Assembly: GCA_009885825.1 (NCBI GenBank)
Contig: VFJY01000050.1
Span: 1 to 64,000 of the forward strand
Source: Rhodobiaceae bacterium
GTDB taxonomy: Bacteria; Pseudomonadota; Alphaproteobacteria; Rhizobiales; Aestuariivirgaceae
DNA length: 64,000 bases
Direction: 5' to 3'
The notes below the pieces were generated by a model, which was given only the letters and a program-made list of their open reading frames with translations, did no database searches and was not told the DNA's origin. The position numbers were made by a program, and so were the translations under genes. Below, in pieces: positions 17,797 through 26,552 of this stretch; position 1 is the first letter of the stretch, and the number at the start of each line of letters is the position of its first letter.

Positions 17797-19395
17797 ATGA
17801 TCAGGCGTCGAACATTTCTGAGTAGCCTTCTGGGAAGCGCTGCGGCCTTGAGTATGCCCCCTATGCTGGGCGGCCTCACCCAAAACGCCTATGGCGCGAC
17901 CGAACCCGTCAAAGGCGGCACGTTGAATGTTGGCTTGCATATTCCGCTACCCACCCTCGACTGGCAGTCGACCGTGGGCCATCCCCTGCCGCATGTCATG
18001 GGGCATGTTTTCGAAGGCCTCACGGGGCAAGTTAAAGACCTAAATGTTGAACCTGAGCTGGCCGAAACCATAGAGGCTGCTGCCGATGGAAAGACCTGGA
18101 CCTTCAAACTGAGGTCCGGCGTCAAGTTCCACAATGGAAAGACGCTGGAAGCAGCTGACGTCAAGGCTTCGCTGGAACGGTGGCGCAAGGTTGGGCCAAA
18201 AGGTTCAGGGCTTGAAACCCTTTCAGCCATCGAAGTACCGTCCGCCGACACTGTAGTGATGAAATTCAACTCGGCAATGGGACGCTATCTCCTGCTGCTC
18301 CTGGGTTCGGATGAAAACAAAGCCGTCATCATGCCTCAGGAGATTGCCGATGCATCGACAACCCCGGGCAAGCTGACCGAGGTTGTAGGCACAGGTCCCT
18401 ATCGTTTTGTTGAGTACAAGGAAGATCAGTACGCCAAGCTGCAGCGCTTCGAGGAATACGTAGCGCGATCCGATGCGCCAAACTATCAGACAGGCAAGAA
18501 ACTGGCCCACCTCGACGAAATCATTTTCTGGATTGTACCGGAATCTTCGACCCGGATCGCCGGACTTGAAAGCGGTGAGTATGACGTCATTACAGAGGTC
18601 CCTGATTCCGAGGCGGCTCGGTTGGCTGGAAATGCAGAACTTGACGCCATCAAGAACGGCCCTGGCGTCTTGAACTACATGATGTTCAATCACAAGAAAG
18701 GCCCAACCAGCGATCTCAACATTCGCAAGGCCATCCAATCGATGATTGATCCGAAGGAGATCTCGTCAGTGGTGGTATCAGACCCGAGCTTTGCCTTGAC
18801 CAACCCGAGCATCTATGCGCCGGAAAGCGCCTACAATACCGATGCAGGTTCCGATCTCTACAAGCCGGGCGACGTTGCGAAGGCCAAAGAATATCTTGCG
18901 GCAGCTGGTTACAAGGGAGAGCCCATCTCAATCCAGGTGATCTCCACAAGCGACACACAAAAGCGCGTCGCAGTGGCACTGGTTGAGCAGGCAAAGCGCG
19001 CCGGACTCAATCTCGTCATCAACAGTTACGATCTCAACACGTGGGTTGCCAAGCGGCGAGATCCGAACGCCCTCAACATCTATACCTCAAGCGGCTACTG
19101 GGTCGATCCATCGCTGTGGAATGGGGAATTCAATGGCACATTCCCATCGCCTGAAGTGGGCTTCATCAGCCCCGAAACCCAAGAGATATTTGCCAAACTC
19201 GCTGCGGAAACTGAGTTTGCAAAACGCAAGGCGCTGGGTGAAGATCTGCAACGCTCGTTCTATCAGCAAGTTGCAATGGCAAATCTCGGCTACATTTATC
19301 GGCTTGTCGCCAAGCGCAAGAAGGTCATGGATCCAGATGGCAATCTGGCGCTCGGAAATCTCACGCTGCACGGCGTGTGGATCGAGAAGTCATAA
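17797..19395 (+). CDS. Oligopeptide-type ABC transporter binding protein, Tat-exported
   Basis: A 532-residue family-5 extracellular solute-binding protein (DppA/OppA-like). It begins with a twin-arginine signal (RRRTFLSSL at residues 3-11) and a hydrophobic stretch ending near ANAYGA-like QNAYGA, so it is probably folded before export. Family features include WTFKLRSGVKFHNG and GTGPYRF. Despite the name, family-5 receptors also bind nickel, opines, glycosides and sugar derivatives. Context with an enolase-type enzyme and a DapA-type enzyme suggests a sugar-acid or oligosaccharide ligand. It has a strong GGGAGG ribosome site. Confidence 0.88.
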   Translation: MIRRRTFLSSLLGSAAALSMPPMLGGLTQNAYGATEPVKGGTLNVGLHIPLPTLDWQSTVGHPLPHVMGHVFEGLTGQVKDLNVEPELAETIEAAADGKTWTFKLRSGVKFHNGKTLEAADVKASLERWRKVGPKGSGLETLSAIEVPSADTVVMKFNSAMGRYLLLLLGSDENKAVIMPQEIADASTTPGKLTEVVGTGPYRFVEYKEDQYAKLQRFEEYVARSDAPNYQTGKKLAHLDEIIFWIVPESSTRIAGLESGEYDVITEVPDSEAARLAGNAELDAIKNGPGVLNYMMFNHKKGPTSDLNIRKAIQSMIDPKEISSVVVSDPSFALTNPSIYAPESAYNTDAGSDLYKPGDVAKAKEYLAAAGYKGEPISIQVISTSDTQKRVAVALVEQAKRAGLNLVINSYDLNTWVAKRRDPNALNIYTSSGYWVDPSLWNGEFNGTFPSPEVGFISPETQEIFAKLAAETEFAKRKALGEDLQRSFYQQVAMANLGYIYRLVAKRKKVMDPDGNLALGNLTLHGVWIEKS

Positions 19396-19401
19396 TGTGT
19401 G

Positions 19402-19430
19402 CGGCCGCGGGTCCGATTGGAGCGCGGCCG
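19402..19430 (+). promoter_or_regulatory. Intercistronic hairpin after the second binding-protein gene
   Basis: CGGCCGCG and CGCGGCCG pair across a 13-base loop just after the binding-protein stop, without a T-tract. Like the hairpin at 4020-4045 it sits between binding protein and first permease. It probably stabilises or partly separates expression of the two. Confidence 0.55.
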
Positions 19431-19502
19431 TCACCACATCATTGGCTTAGACCGTTGCTGCCGCAAGTCATGGGACCTGCATTGCCTCGACGAGCGTGAA
19501 AG

Positions 19503-20453
19503 ATGTTGACCTACGCCATACGTCGCGTTTTGGCGTTTGTGCCGACCATCTTCATTACTCTCACGCTCATTTTCGTTGTGACCAGACTAGTGCCCGGCAG
19601 TCCGGTCTGGGCGTTGATTGGCAACCAGTCAGTCGACGCTGCCAGGATGGAAGAGATAACGCGGCAGCTCGGCCTCGACCGGCCGATCTTGGAACAGTAT
19701 CTTGAATGGCTTCCCCGCGTTGTGACAGGCGATTTTGGTCAATCTATTTTTTTTGGCCGGCCGGTGGCTGAAATCATTCTGGAACGAATGCCAATTACAT
19801 TCGCACTAACCCTACTTGCAATGATCGTTACCATAGCGGTAGGGATACCGCTTGGCATTCTGGCGGCCATCCGGCGGGGTGGATTTCTGGATTACATCGG
19901 CAATATTTTCTCCAGCCTCGGCATGGCGCTGCCATCATTCTGGTTGGGCTTCATGCTAATCCTCATCTTCGCAGTGGAACTGCAATGGCTCCCCGCTTCA
20001 GGCTATCGTCCCCTTGAATTTGGCTTCTGGCCTTGGCTCAGTCGAATGATATTGCCGGTTATCGCACTGAGTCTCGCTCAAATCGGCCTGATTGCACGCA
20101 TGACCCGTTCCACCATGATCGAAGTCTTGGGAATGGACTACGTAACGATGGCCCGCGCAAAGGGCCTGCGCGAGCACGTCGTCATTCTCAAGCATGCACT
20201 CAAGAACGCCATGATCCAGATCATCACGGTCATTGGATTGACGTTCGCTCTCGGTCTCGGTGGATCAGTCATCATCGAAAACGTCTTCGCCCTCCCGGGC
20301 CTCGGGCAATTGATCACCACCGCCGCAATCCGCCGTGACTATCCAACGCTTGAGGGCGGCATCTTTTACCTGACACTGGTTGCACTGGTCACAAATTTGA
20401 TCGTCGATCTCGCCTACGCCTATTTCAATCCCCGCGTCAGGTACGGCAAATGA
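19503..20453 (+). CDS. ABC transporter permease (DppB type)
   Basis: A 316-residue inner-membrane protein with six predicted segments, starting MLTYAIRRVLAFVPTIFITLTL as DppB-type permeases do. It carries the ATPase-contact loop DYVTMARAKGLREHVVILKHALKNA and a GGSVIIENVFALPGLG stretch near the end. The stop overlaps the next permease start (ATGA). It forms the heterodimeric channel with that gene product. Confidence 0.92.
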   Translation: MLTYAIRRVLAFVPTIFITLTLIFVVTRLVPGSPVWALIGNQSVDAARMEEITRQLGLDRPILEQYLEWLPRVVTGDFGQSIFFGRPVAEIILERMPITFALTLLAMIVTIAVGIPLGILAAIRRGGFLDYIGNIFSSLGMALPSFWLGFMLILIFAVELQWLPASGYRPLEFGFWPWLSRMILPVIALSLAQIGLIARMTRSTMIEVLGMDYVTMARAKGLREHVVILKHALKNAMIQIITVIGLTFALGLGGSVIIENVFALPGLGQLITTAAIRRDYPTLEGGIFYLTLVALVTNLIVDLAYAYFNPRVRYGK

Positions 20454-21304
20454 TCATTTCCATGCCATTCCTCTCGATATGGTTCAGAAGAACCAATGCC
20501 ATGCTGATCACCGGCTCTTTCATGTTGTTGCTGCTGCTTGCCGGATCCATCATTGCACCATTGCTCTTCGCGCTTGATCCCTTGGCAATCGATGCAACGC
20601 GAAAGCTTGAAGCACCGAGCGCGACCTATCTCCTTGGCACGGATGAGTTTGGCCGCGATACATTTGCCCGGATTGTCTACGGAGCACACGTGTCGTTGCG
20701 CGTTGCATTTGCCGCCACGGCGCTGACGGCGGTGGTCGGGATTATCCTCGGCACTGTCTCCGGCCAGTCCCGATTGGCAGACGCGATCATCGGCCGGATT
20801 TCGGACAGCTTGCTCGTCTTTCCTGGCTTCGTGCTTGCGATCATGATTCTTGCAGCCATCGGTCCGGCAGAGATCAATGTCGTCCTCGCGGTATTTCTTC
20901 TCTACGTGCCACGGGTCATCCGCACTGTTCGTGCCTCAGTCATCGAGTTCATCACAGCCGACTTCGTGCAGGCTGCCCGCTCGGTTGGCATCGGTAACTT
21001 CAGGCTCTTGGCCGTCCACGTCTTGCCCAATGCAACCGGCCCCGTCATGGTTCAGCTTTCTTTCGGCTTCGCATGGGCGATACTTGTCGAGGCAGGATTG
21101 AGTTTTCTTGGCCTCGGTCTACCACCTCCCAGCCCCAGCTGGGGAAACATGATCAGTGATGCACGCGAATTCATACGCACGGCGCCATGGCTGATGTTCG
21201 CTCCAGGCGCCATGATCTCATTGGCGGTTCTCAGCCTGAACTTGATTGGCGACGGACTTCGCGACATGCTTGACCCGCGACTTCAGAACAAGATCAACCT
21301 GTGA
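20450..21304 (+). CDS. ABC transporter permease (DppC type)
   Basis: A 284-residue inner-membrane protein with the DppC signature LGTDEFGRDTFARIVYGAHVSL near the N-terminus. The coupling loop FVQAARSVGIGNFRLLAVHVLPNA is present, as is GLSFLGLGLPPPSPSWGNMI later. It overlaps genes on both sides (ATGA and GTGA). The translation may begin at the first ATG or at the internal MPF five codons later. Confidence 0.92.
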   Translation: MIISMPFLSIWFRRTNAMLITGSFMLLLLLAGSIIAPLLFALDPLAIDATRKLEAPSATYLLGTDEFGRDTFARIVYGAHVSLRVAFAATALTAVVGIILGTVSGQSRLADAIIGRISDSLLVFPGFVLAIMILAAIGPAEINVVLAVFLLYVPRVIRTVRASVIEFITADFVQAARSVGIGNFRLLAVHVLPNATGPVMVQLSFGFAWAILVEAGLSFLGLGLPPPSPSWGNMISDAREFIRTAPWLMFAPGAMISLAVLSLNLIGDGLRDMLDPRLQNKINL

Positions 21305-22395
21305 AACACGTTGCGCCCATACCCGCAGAATCTCAGACTGGTACGTCTGGAAGCGGCACCACGGCCTTCCACGGAGCGGCAGAACCCGCTCTCGAAATAC
21401 GCGGCCTCCAGGTGCGCTTTCCGAGCGATCAAGGGCCGGTCTCCGTAATTGACGGTATTGACCTCTCGATCGCCAAGGGCGAGATTCTGGGGCTAGTCGG
21501 AGAATCCGGTTGCGGCAAGACAATGCTCGCGCGGTCAATTCTGCGCCTCATTCCGCCACCAGGCCGAGTCACCGGCGGGAAGATCATGTTTGATGGTGTG
21601 GATCTGCTTGGACTGAATCATGAGAGAATGCGGCCGATACGCGGAGACAAGATCGCAATTGTTCTGCAGGAGCCGATGACGAGCCTTAACCCGGCTCTGA
21701 GAATCGGGGATCAAATCACTGAAGTCTTGAAGGCCCATCGGCCACTTCTTAGCCAGGCGGAACGCAATGCACTTGCGTCGGATCTGCTGGAACAGGTTGG
21801 CATTCAAATGGCCTCTCAGAGGCTCACTCAATACCCCCATGAACTCTCGGGCGGCATTCGCCAACGAGTTGTGATTGCGATGGCGTTGGTATGCGGCGAC
21901 GTCCGGCTGCTCATTGCCGATGAGCCCACGACCGCCTTGGACGTTACCATTCAGGCACAGATACTGGAGCTGTTTACTCGTCTTCAGGCCGAGCGGCGCA
22001 TGGCAGTCCTCTTGATTACCCACGACTTGGGCGTCATCGCCCAAACGGCCCATCGGGTGGCTGTCATGTATGCTGGCCGTATCGTTGAGATTGCCGAAGT
22101 CAATCAGCTCTTTGATAGTCCAAGGCACCCATACACGCGTGGCCTGCTCCTGTCGCTTCCCAGAAGAGGTGTAGGCTTGCCAAAGTCGCAACTCCCCGCA
22201 ATCGCCGGCAGCGTTCCCAAGCTCTCTAATTTGCCAAGTGGCTGCAGTTTTTATGACCGATGCCCGCACCACTTGGAAGACCGATGCCAGGTGTCGGTTC
22301 CTGCGCTTGAGGAAACACGCCCTGGCAGTTGGGTAAGGTGCCATCGCTGGCGCGAATTGCCCGCATTTGAGTTGCCTGCGGACGTCAAGCCATGA
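21301..22395 (+). CDS. ABC transporter ATPase (DppD type)
   Basis: A 364-residue ATPase with Walker A GESGCGKT, signature LSGGIRQRV and Walker B LLIADEPTTALD. The C-terminal oligopeptide-transport extension is present, with the cysteine-rich CSFYDRCPHHLEDRC pattern that in homologues binds an iron-sulfur cluster. It has a GTG start within the upstream stop. The first ~30 residues are a low-complexity lead not usual in the family, so a later start cannot be ruled out. Confidence 0.9.
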   Translation: MKHVAPIPAESQTGTSGSGTTAFHGAAEPALEIRGLQVRFPSDQGPVSVIDGIDLSIAKGEILGLVGESGCGKTMLARSILRLIPPPGRVTGGKIMFDGVDLLGLNHERMRPIRGDKIAIVLQEPMTSLNPALRIGDQITEVLKAHRPLLSQAERNALASDLLEQVGIQMASQRLTQYPHELSGGIRQRVVIAMALVCGDVRLLIADEPTTALDVTIQAQILELFTRLQAERRMAVLLITHDLGVIAQTAHRVAVMYAGRIVEIAEVNQLFDSPRHPYTRGLLLSLPRRGVGLPKSQLPAIAGSVPKLSNLPSGCSFYDRCPHHLEDRCQVSVPALEETRPGSWVRCHRWRELPAFELPADVKP

Positions 22396-23429
22396 ACAGT
22401 TTCGCTACCGCAGATCCCGAACCAATTCTCGAGGTCAAGGACCTCGTCAAGCATTTTGCCAGCAGTGGGAGCTGGTCTTGGCAACAGCGTCGGAAAACTC
22501 GAGCGGTCGACGGAATCTCTTTCAAACTTCTACCAGGTTCGACCCTCGCGCTGGTTGGGGAGTCGGGCTGTGGAAAGTCGACGACAGCAAAACTCATCTT
22601 GCAACTTCTCGAACCAGACAGTGGAGACATCAGGCTCTGTGGTGAGTCTGTCACCAAGCCCAAAAAGAACGCTCTCAGGCGTCTCCGGCGGAATGTGCAA
22701 ATGGTGTTTCAGGACCCATACGCATCCCTGACGCCGCATCTGAAGATCGGCGCAATCTTACGCGAGCCGTTCCTGGTCAAGGGCGTTCGCCCGCGCTACG
22801 AGATAAACGAGCGTGTCAGGTTCGTGCTAACGGCTGTGGGGCTCGATCCCAATATCGCACAGCGCTTTCCGCACGAATTGTCCGGCGGACAGCGCCAACG
22901 CGTGGGGATCGCAAGAGCCATTGCAGGCGAGCCACGGCTCATTGTATGCGACGAGCCCGTCTCCGCTCTCGACGTCTCGATCCGTTCGCAGATAATCAAT
23001 CTTCTTCTGGACCTTCAGAAGTCCTGCGGCCTCTCATTCCTTTTCATTTCACATGACCTTGACCTTGTTGCACATGTCAGTGACGTCGTCGCCGTTATGT
23101 ATCTTGGCAAGATTGTTGAGCAAGCTCCTGCCGCCACTTTCTTCGCACAACCAAGACACCCTTATTCTCAAGCGCTTTTGGCATCTTCACCAATTCCAGA
23201 TCCAAGACGACGGACAAAACCCGCCATCAGGGGCGAAATCATGGCAGGAACCGAACTTGGCGCAGGTTGCCGTTTCAGAAATCGTTGCCCTTTGGCTGTC
23301 AGCCTCTGCGCTGCGGCTGAACCTGAACTGCAAACAATCACCGAGAGCCACGAAGTAGCCTGTCACCGAGCCGATGAAACGGCATACACGCATGAGGCTT
23401 CGCAATTCCAAACTCACGCCAACAAATGA
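22392..23429 (+). CDS. ABC transporter ATPase (DppF type)
   Basis: A 345-residue ATPase paired with the preceding one. It has Walker A GESGCGKS, signature LSGGQRQRVGIARA and Walker B LIVCDEPVSALD, plus a C-terminal cysteine pattern CRFRNRCPLAVSLC. It starts in the stop of the upstream gene (ATGA). The two ATPases energise the importer formed by the genes at 17797-21304. Confidence 0.92.
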   Translation: MNSFATADPEPILEVKDLVKHFASSGSWSWQQRRKTRAVDGISFKLLPGSTLALVGESGCGKSTTAKLILQLLEPDSGDIRLCGESVTKPKKNALRRLRRNVQMVFQDPYASLTPHLKIGAILREPFLVKGVRPRYEINERVRFVLTAVGLDPNIAQRFPHELSGGQRQRVGIARAIAGEPRLIVCDEPVSALDVSIRSQIINLLLDLQKSCGLSFLFISHDLDLVAHVSDVVAVMYLGKIVEQAPAATFFAQPRHPYSQALLASSPIPDPRRRTKPAIRGEIMAGTELGAGCRFRNRCPLAVSLCAAAEPELQTITESHEVACHRADETAYTHEASQFQTHANK

Positions 23430-23484
23430 GTACTGGACCGAGTTACAGAAAAACGTTCATGCACCAGCACGAGGAGACATCATC

Positions 23485-24426
23485 ATGGTATCAGATATCT
23501 TTCGGGGCTGCATTCCCGCGCTGATGACGCCATGCACGTCCGAGCGCTTGCCAGATTTCGATGCGCTGGTTCGCAAGGGCAAGGAATTAACTATGGCCGG
23601 CATGACGGCTGTCGTCTACTGCGGGTCCATGGGCGACTGGCCGCTTCTAACTGATGAACAACGTCAGGAAGGTGTCGAACAACTAGTAAATGCGGGAATT
23701 CCTGTGATTGTTGGCACAGGAGCACAGAATTCAGCGCGCGCCGCAATACTTGCAGCTCACGCCAAGAAGGCAGGGGCTAAAGGCCTCATGATCATTCCAA
23801 GAGTGCTGTCACGGGGCAGTTCTGCAGCTGCCCAGTCCGCCCATTTCTCGCACGTTCTGGAGGCAGCAGTGGACTTGCCGTCCGTCATCTACAATAGTCC
23901 TTACTATGGATATGAAACAAAGGCAGATCTGTTCTTTGAACTCAAGCGCCAGTATCCACACCTCGTCGGCTTCAAGGAATTTGGAGGGGCTGTAGCTCTG
24001 CGTTATGCGGCCGAGCATATAACTGGGCGCGATCTGTCGCTCGCGCTGGTTGTTGGCGTCGACACTCAAGTTTTCCATGGCTATGTCAATTGTGGCGCAG
24101 TCGGCACAATCACTGGCATAGGCAATGTGCTGCCCAAAGAGGTGCTTCATCTTGTGGCGTTGTGTGAACGCGCTGCAACCGGTGACCACAAGGCACGCCA
24201 GCAAGCACTTGAACTCGAAAAGGCGCTTTGGGTGTTATCGACCTTCGATGAAGGACCGGATCTCGTTCTCTACTACAAGCGGCTCATGGTGCTCGAAGGC
24301 AATCCTGAGTACGAAATTCATTTCAACCCTGCTGACGAGTTGAGTGCTAGCCAAAAGCACTACGCTGAAACTCAACTCGGGCTCTTCCGAAAATGGTATC
24401 GCGAGTGGTCATCTGCGCAATGCTGA
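23485..24426 (+). CDS. Dihydrodipicolinate synthase / N-acetylneuraminate lyase family protein
   Basis: The 313-residue TIM-barrel enzyme has the Schiff-base lysine K164 in GFKEFGG and the family tyrosine Y136 in IYNSPYYG. The usual GTTGE phosphate/carboxylate motif is changed to GSMGD (residues 47-51), so true DapA activity in lysine synthesis is unlikely. It is more likely a 2-keto-3-deoxy-acid aldolase, dehydratase or deaminase working on the product of the enolase-type enzyme in the same operon. I chose the ATG at 23485 because a GAGGAG site lies just upstream; the open frame begins 111 bases earlier inside the ATPase gene. Confidence 0.85.
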   Translation: MVSDIFRGCIPALMTPCTSERLPDFDALVRKGKELTMAGMTAVVYCGSMGDWPLLTDEQRQEGVEQLVNAGIPVIVGTGAQNSARAAILAAHAKKAGAKGLMIIPRVLSRGSSAAAQSAHFSHVLEAAVDLPSVIYNSPYYGYETKADLFFELKRQYPHLVGFKEFGGAVALRYAAEHITGRDLSLALVVGVDTQVFHGYVNCGAVGTITGIGNVLPKEVLHLVALCERAATGDHKARQQALELEKALWVLSTFDEGPDLVLYYKRLMVLEGNPEYEIHFNPADELSASQKHYAETQLGLFRKWYREWSSAQC

Positions 24427-24494
24427 GATACCGCCGGCCACTGTCCGGGTTCAGAGCCAATTGGACAATTTGCATGACTTAAGCAACGAAGGAT

Positions 24495-25046
24495 TTGGGC
24501 TGGCAAACCGACGTTCTTGGCGACGCTTCGCGTGTGGCTTTGCGTGAACGGATCATTCACGCCATTCGGCGGCTGAAACCGTATGGCATTGTGACATTTT
24601 ATTCAGATTCGCTTTTCCATGAGGATAGTCTGGATCATCGTGTTCTCGCACAGGCAGTAGACAAGGCCTGCTGGACGTCGCAGTTCGACAAACATCACCC
24701 TGAACACTTCACGGGAGGCCTGGAGCTTCATGGTGTCTATCAGCGATGGTACTTTGGCTGGTCCGTGGCTTCGGTGACGCACGTGTTCGATACGTCCAAT
24801 GTTCTTAACATTGAAAAGCGGGCCATCATGTGCCATCAGACCGTGCTCGCCAACATCGCCCGGCAATTGGCGTTGCAGGCAACGACGGCTGGGACTTTTT
24901 CTGAAGTAATCCGACGGGCGACAAATGGAGACTTTGCCGCACTGATTGATTTCCTGGCGGATGAAAATGCGCGGGCAAAGGGTGCACCATTTGGTCTTGC
25001 AGCAGCGGATTACATGCGTCTCAGTCGCCCACATTTGCCACAGTAG
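24495..25046 (+). pseudogene. N-terminally truncated PIG-L (LmbE) deacetylase
   Basis: The 183-residue reading matches the C-terminal two thirds of PIG-L-type N-deacetylases, with the HxxxxDH-like metal/catalytic segment FHEDSLDHRVLAQAVDKA and the later LHGVYQRWYFGW. The N-terminal Rossmann half with the PHPDDE zinc motif is missing, and the 68 bases upstream do not encode it in any frame. The only start near the beginning is TTG. Probably a deletion remnant at the end of the catabolic operon; without the zinc motif it should be inactive. An intact smaller protein of unknown role is a weaker possibility. Confidence 0.55.
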
Positions 25047-25365
25047 TTGGCATTGCAACTCTAACGCTTTGCTATTGAGGGCACATAGCGGCCAGCGCTA
25101 CTTGCGTTTTCCCGCCTTTTCCAATTAAGCCTGCACACGTTCCAGCGTTACTGAGGCCAACGGATACCAATACGCCACCTCCGGTGGCGCGAGGTAGAGT
25201 GTGGCCTGCCACTGAAGATTTCCTCCAGATAGATTTGGAGTCCGGCCTTGATAGAACCTGCCACCTCCGCAGAATGGTTTCATGTATCTTATTTGCCGTC
25301 GGAATCAGATTGGGCAACTGATTGAAAACTGTCTGTGGTTTCTGGCTCCCGCAACCAACTAAAAG
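25047..25365. other. Intergenic stretch, no gene recognised
   Basis: About 320 bases between the PIG-L remnant and the terminator hairpin. An 81-residue minus strand reading at 25072-25317 has no recognisable features. The segment may be scar sequence from the same event that truncated the deacetylase gene. Confidence 0.4.
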
Positions 25366-25400
25366 CCCGCTGATCCCCGTGATCGGCGGGTTTTTCCTTT
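25366..25400 (+). terminator. Rho-independent terminator
   Basis: CCCGCTGATC pairs with GATCGGCGGG (one G-T wobble) around a five-base loop and is followed by TTTTTCCTTTTT. The T-tract favours termination of + strand transcripts from the second catabolic island. It could also stop hemH transcripts from the other strand, though the T-run there is shorter. Confidence 0.8.
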
Positions 25401-25416
25401 TTCGCCGGTCCGCAAC

Positions 25417-26460
25417 TCAACCAACCCAGCCTTTAAGCTCCTGCCGCACCAGGGCTTCCAGCATATCAATCGACTCCGGGCTGTCATTTAGGCAAGGCAC
25501 CGCGTAGAAATTCTCTCCGCCTGCATGCTTGAAAGTTTCTTCCAAACCGATTGCCACTTCTTCCAGTGTCTCCACACAATCCGCCGAAAAGCCCGGCATC
25601 ATCATCACCAGGTTTTTAATCCCCTTCGCCGGCAGGCCTTCCACAGTTTCCTGCGCATAGGGCTGCAGCCATTCAGCTTTGCCAAAGCGTGATTGGAATA
25701 CAAGTTGCAGTTTGTCGGGGGCCAGCTTCATCTTCTCACGCAACAGCCGGGCCGTTTTCGCGCAATGGCAATGATAGGGATCGCCGCGATCAAGATAGGC
25801 TCTCGGCAGTCCGTGAAAGGAAGTCAGAATCAAATCCGGTTTCCACGCCAGTGCCTTCAAATGCCGCCTCAGGCTCTTTGCCAGGGCGTCGATATGGGCG
25901 GGATGATCAAAATAGGGTGGCACGCTGCGCACCGCCGGCTGCCAGCGCATGGTCTTGAGCGCGTCGAAACACTTGTCCAGAGCCGTGGCCGTGGTAGAGG
26001 CGCTATATTGCGGGTAGAGCGGAAACAGCAGTATCCGGTCGCATCCCCGCTCCTTGAGAGCTGCAATCCGCTCGCCCGCCGCTGGCAAACCATAACGCAT
26101 CCCCCAATCAACGATCATGTCGGGATTTGCCTCCAATGCCTTCTGCAGCTTTTGGCTTTGCCCACGCGTGATGGTTTTCAAGGGCGATTCATTGAGCTCC
26201 TTGTTCCAGATTTGCGCGTAGGCATGACCGCTTTTCTGCGGACGGAATCTCAAGATCACGCCGTTCAGGATAACCCACCAGAGAGCGCGGTTCAATTCAA
26301 TGACCCGGGGATCAGAAAGAAATTCCTTCAAGTATCGCCGCATCGGCCAATAGGATGTGGCCTCCGGGGTGCCTAAATTCATCAGCAAAACCCCTATTTT
26401 CCGGCGCTTCACCACAGGGTGCTGGGGTGGCAGGAAATCCTTGTTCTGGTCGTTGTTCAT
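25417..26460 (-). CDS. hemH: Ferrochelatase
   Basis: The final enzyme of haem synthesis inserts Fe(II) into protoporphyrin IX at the inner membrane face. The 347-residue protein has the opening GVLLMNLGTPEA, the catalytic histidine in TSFHGLP, and the conserved glutamate in GFSADCVETLEE. A DPYHCHCAKTARLL segment also matches the family. I chose the ATG at 26460; the open frame extends 13 codons further without a better ribosome site. It is transcribed alone and divergently from the sensor kinase gene. Confidence 0.95.
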   Translation of the reverse strand: MNNDQNKDFLPPQHPVVKRRKIGVLLMNLGTPEATSYWPMRRYLKEFLSDPRVIELNRALWWVILNGVILRFRPQKSGHAYAQIWNKELNESPLKTITRGQSQKLQKALEANPDMIVDWGMRYGLPAAGERIAALKERGCDRILLFPLYPQYSASTTATALDKCFDALKTMRWQPAVRSVPPYFDHPAHIDALAKSLRRHLKALAWKPDLILTSFHGLPRAYLDRGDPYHCHCAKTARLLREKMKLAPDKLQLVFQSRFGKAEWLQPYAQETVEGLPAKGIKNLVMMMPGFSADCVETLEEVAIGLEETFKHAGGENFYAVPCLNDSPESIDMLEALVRQELKGWVG

Positions 26461-26552
26461 GCGTGACACTCTATTGAGGGGACTGTTAACACTTCGCATA
26501 CTTCATTCGAATATGGTATTTGCGCGACACTGCTGCTGGGACGTTTTTCAAG

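Noticed and set aside
21535-22344. 269-residue minus strand reading
   Set aside because: It is antisense to the well-supported DppD-type ATPase and shows no family features.
25047-25365. Insertion sequence or RNA gene in the gap before hemH
   Set aside because: No terminal inverted repeats, transposase motif or tRNA-like fold could be seen.
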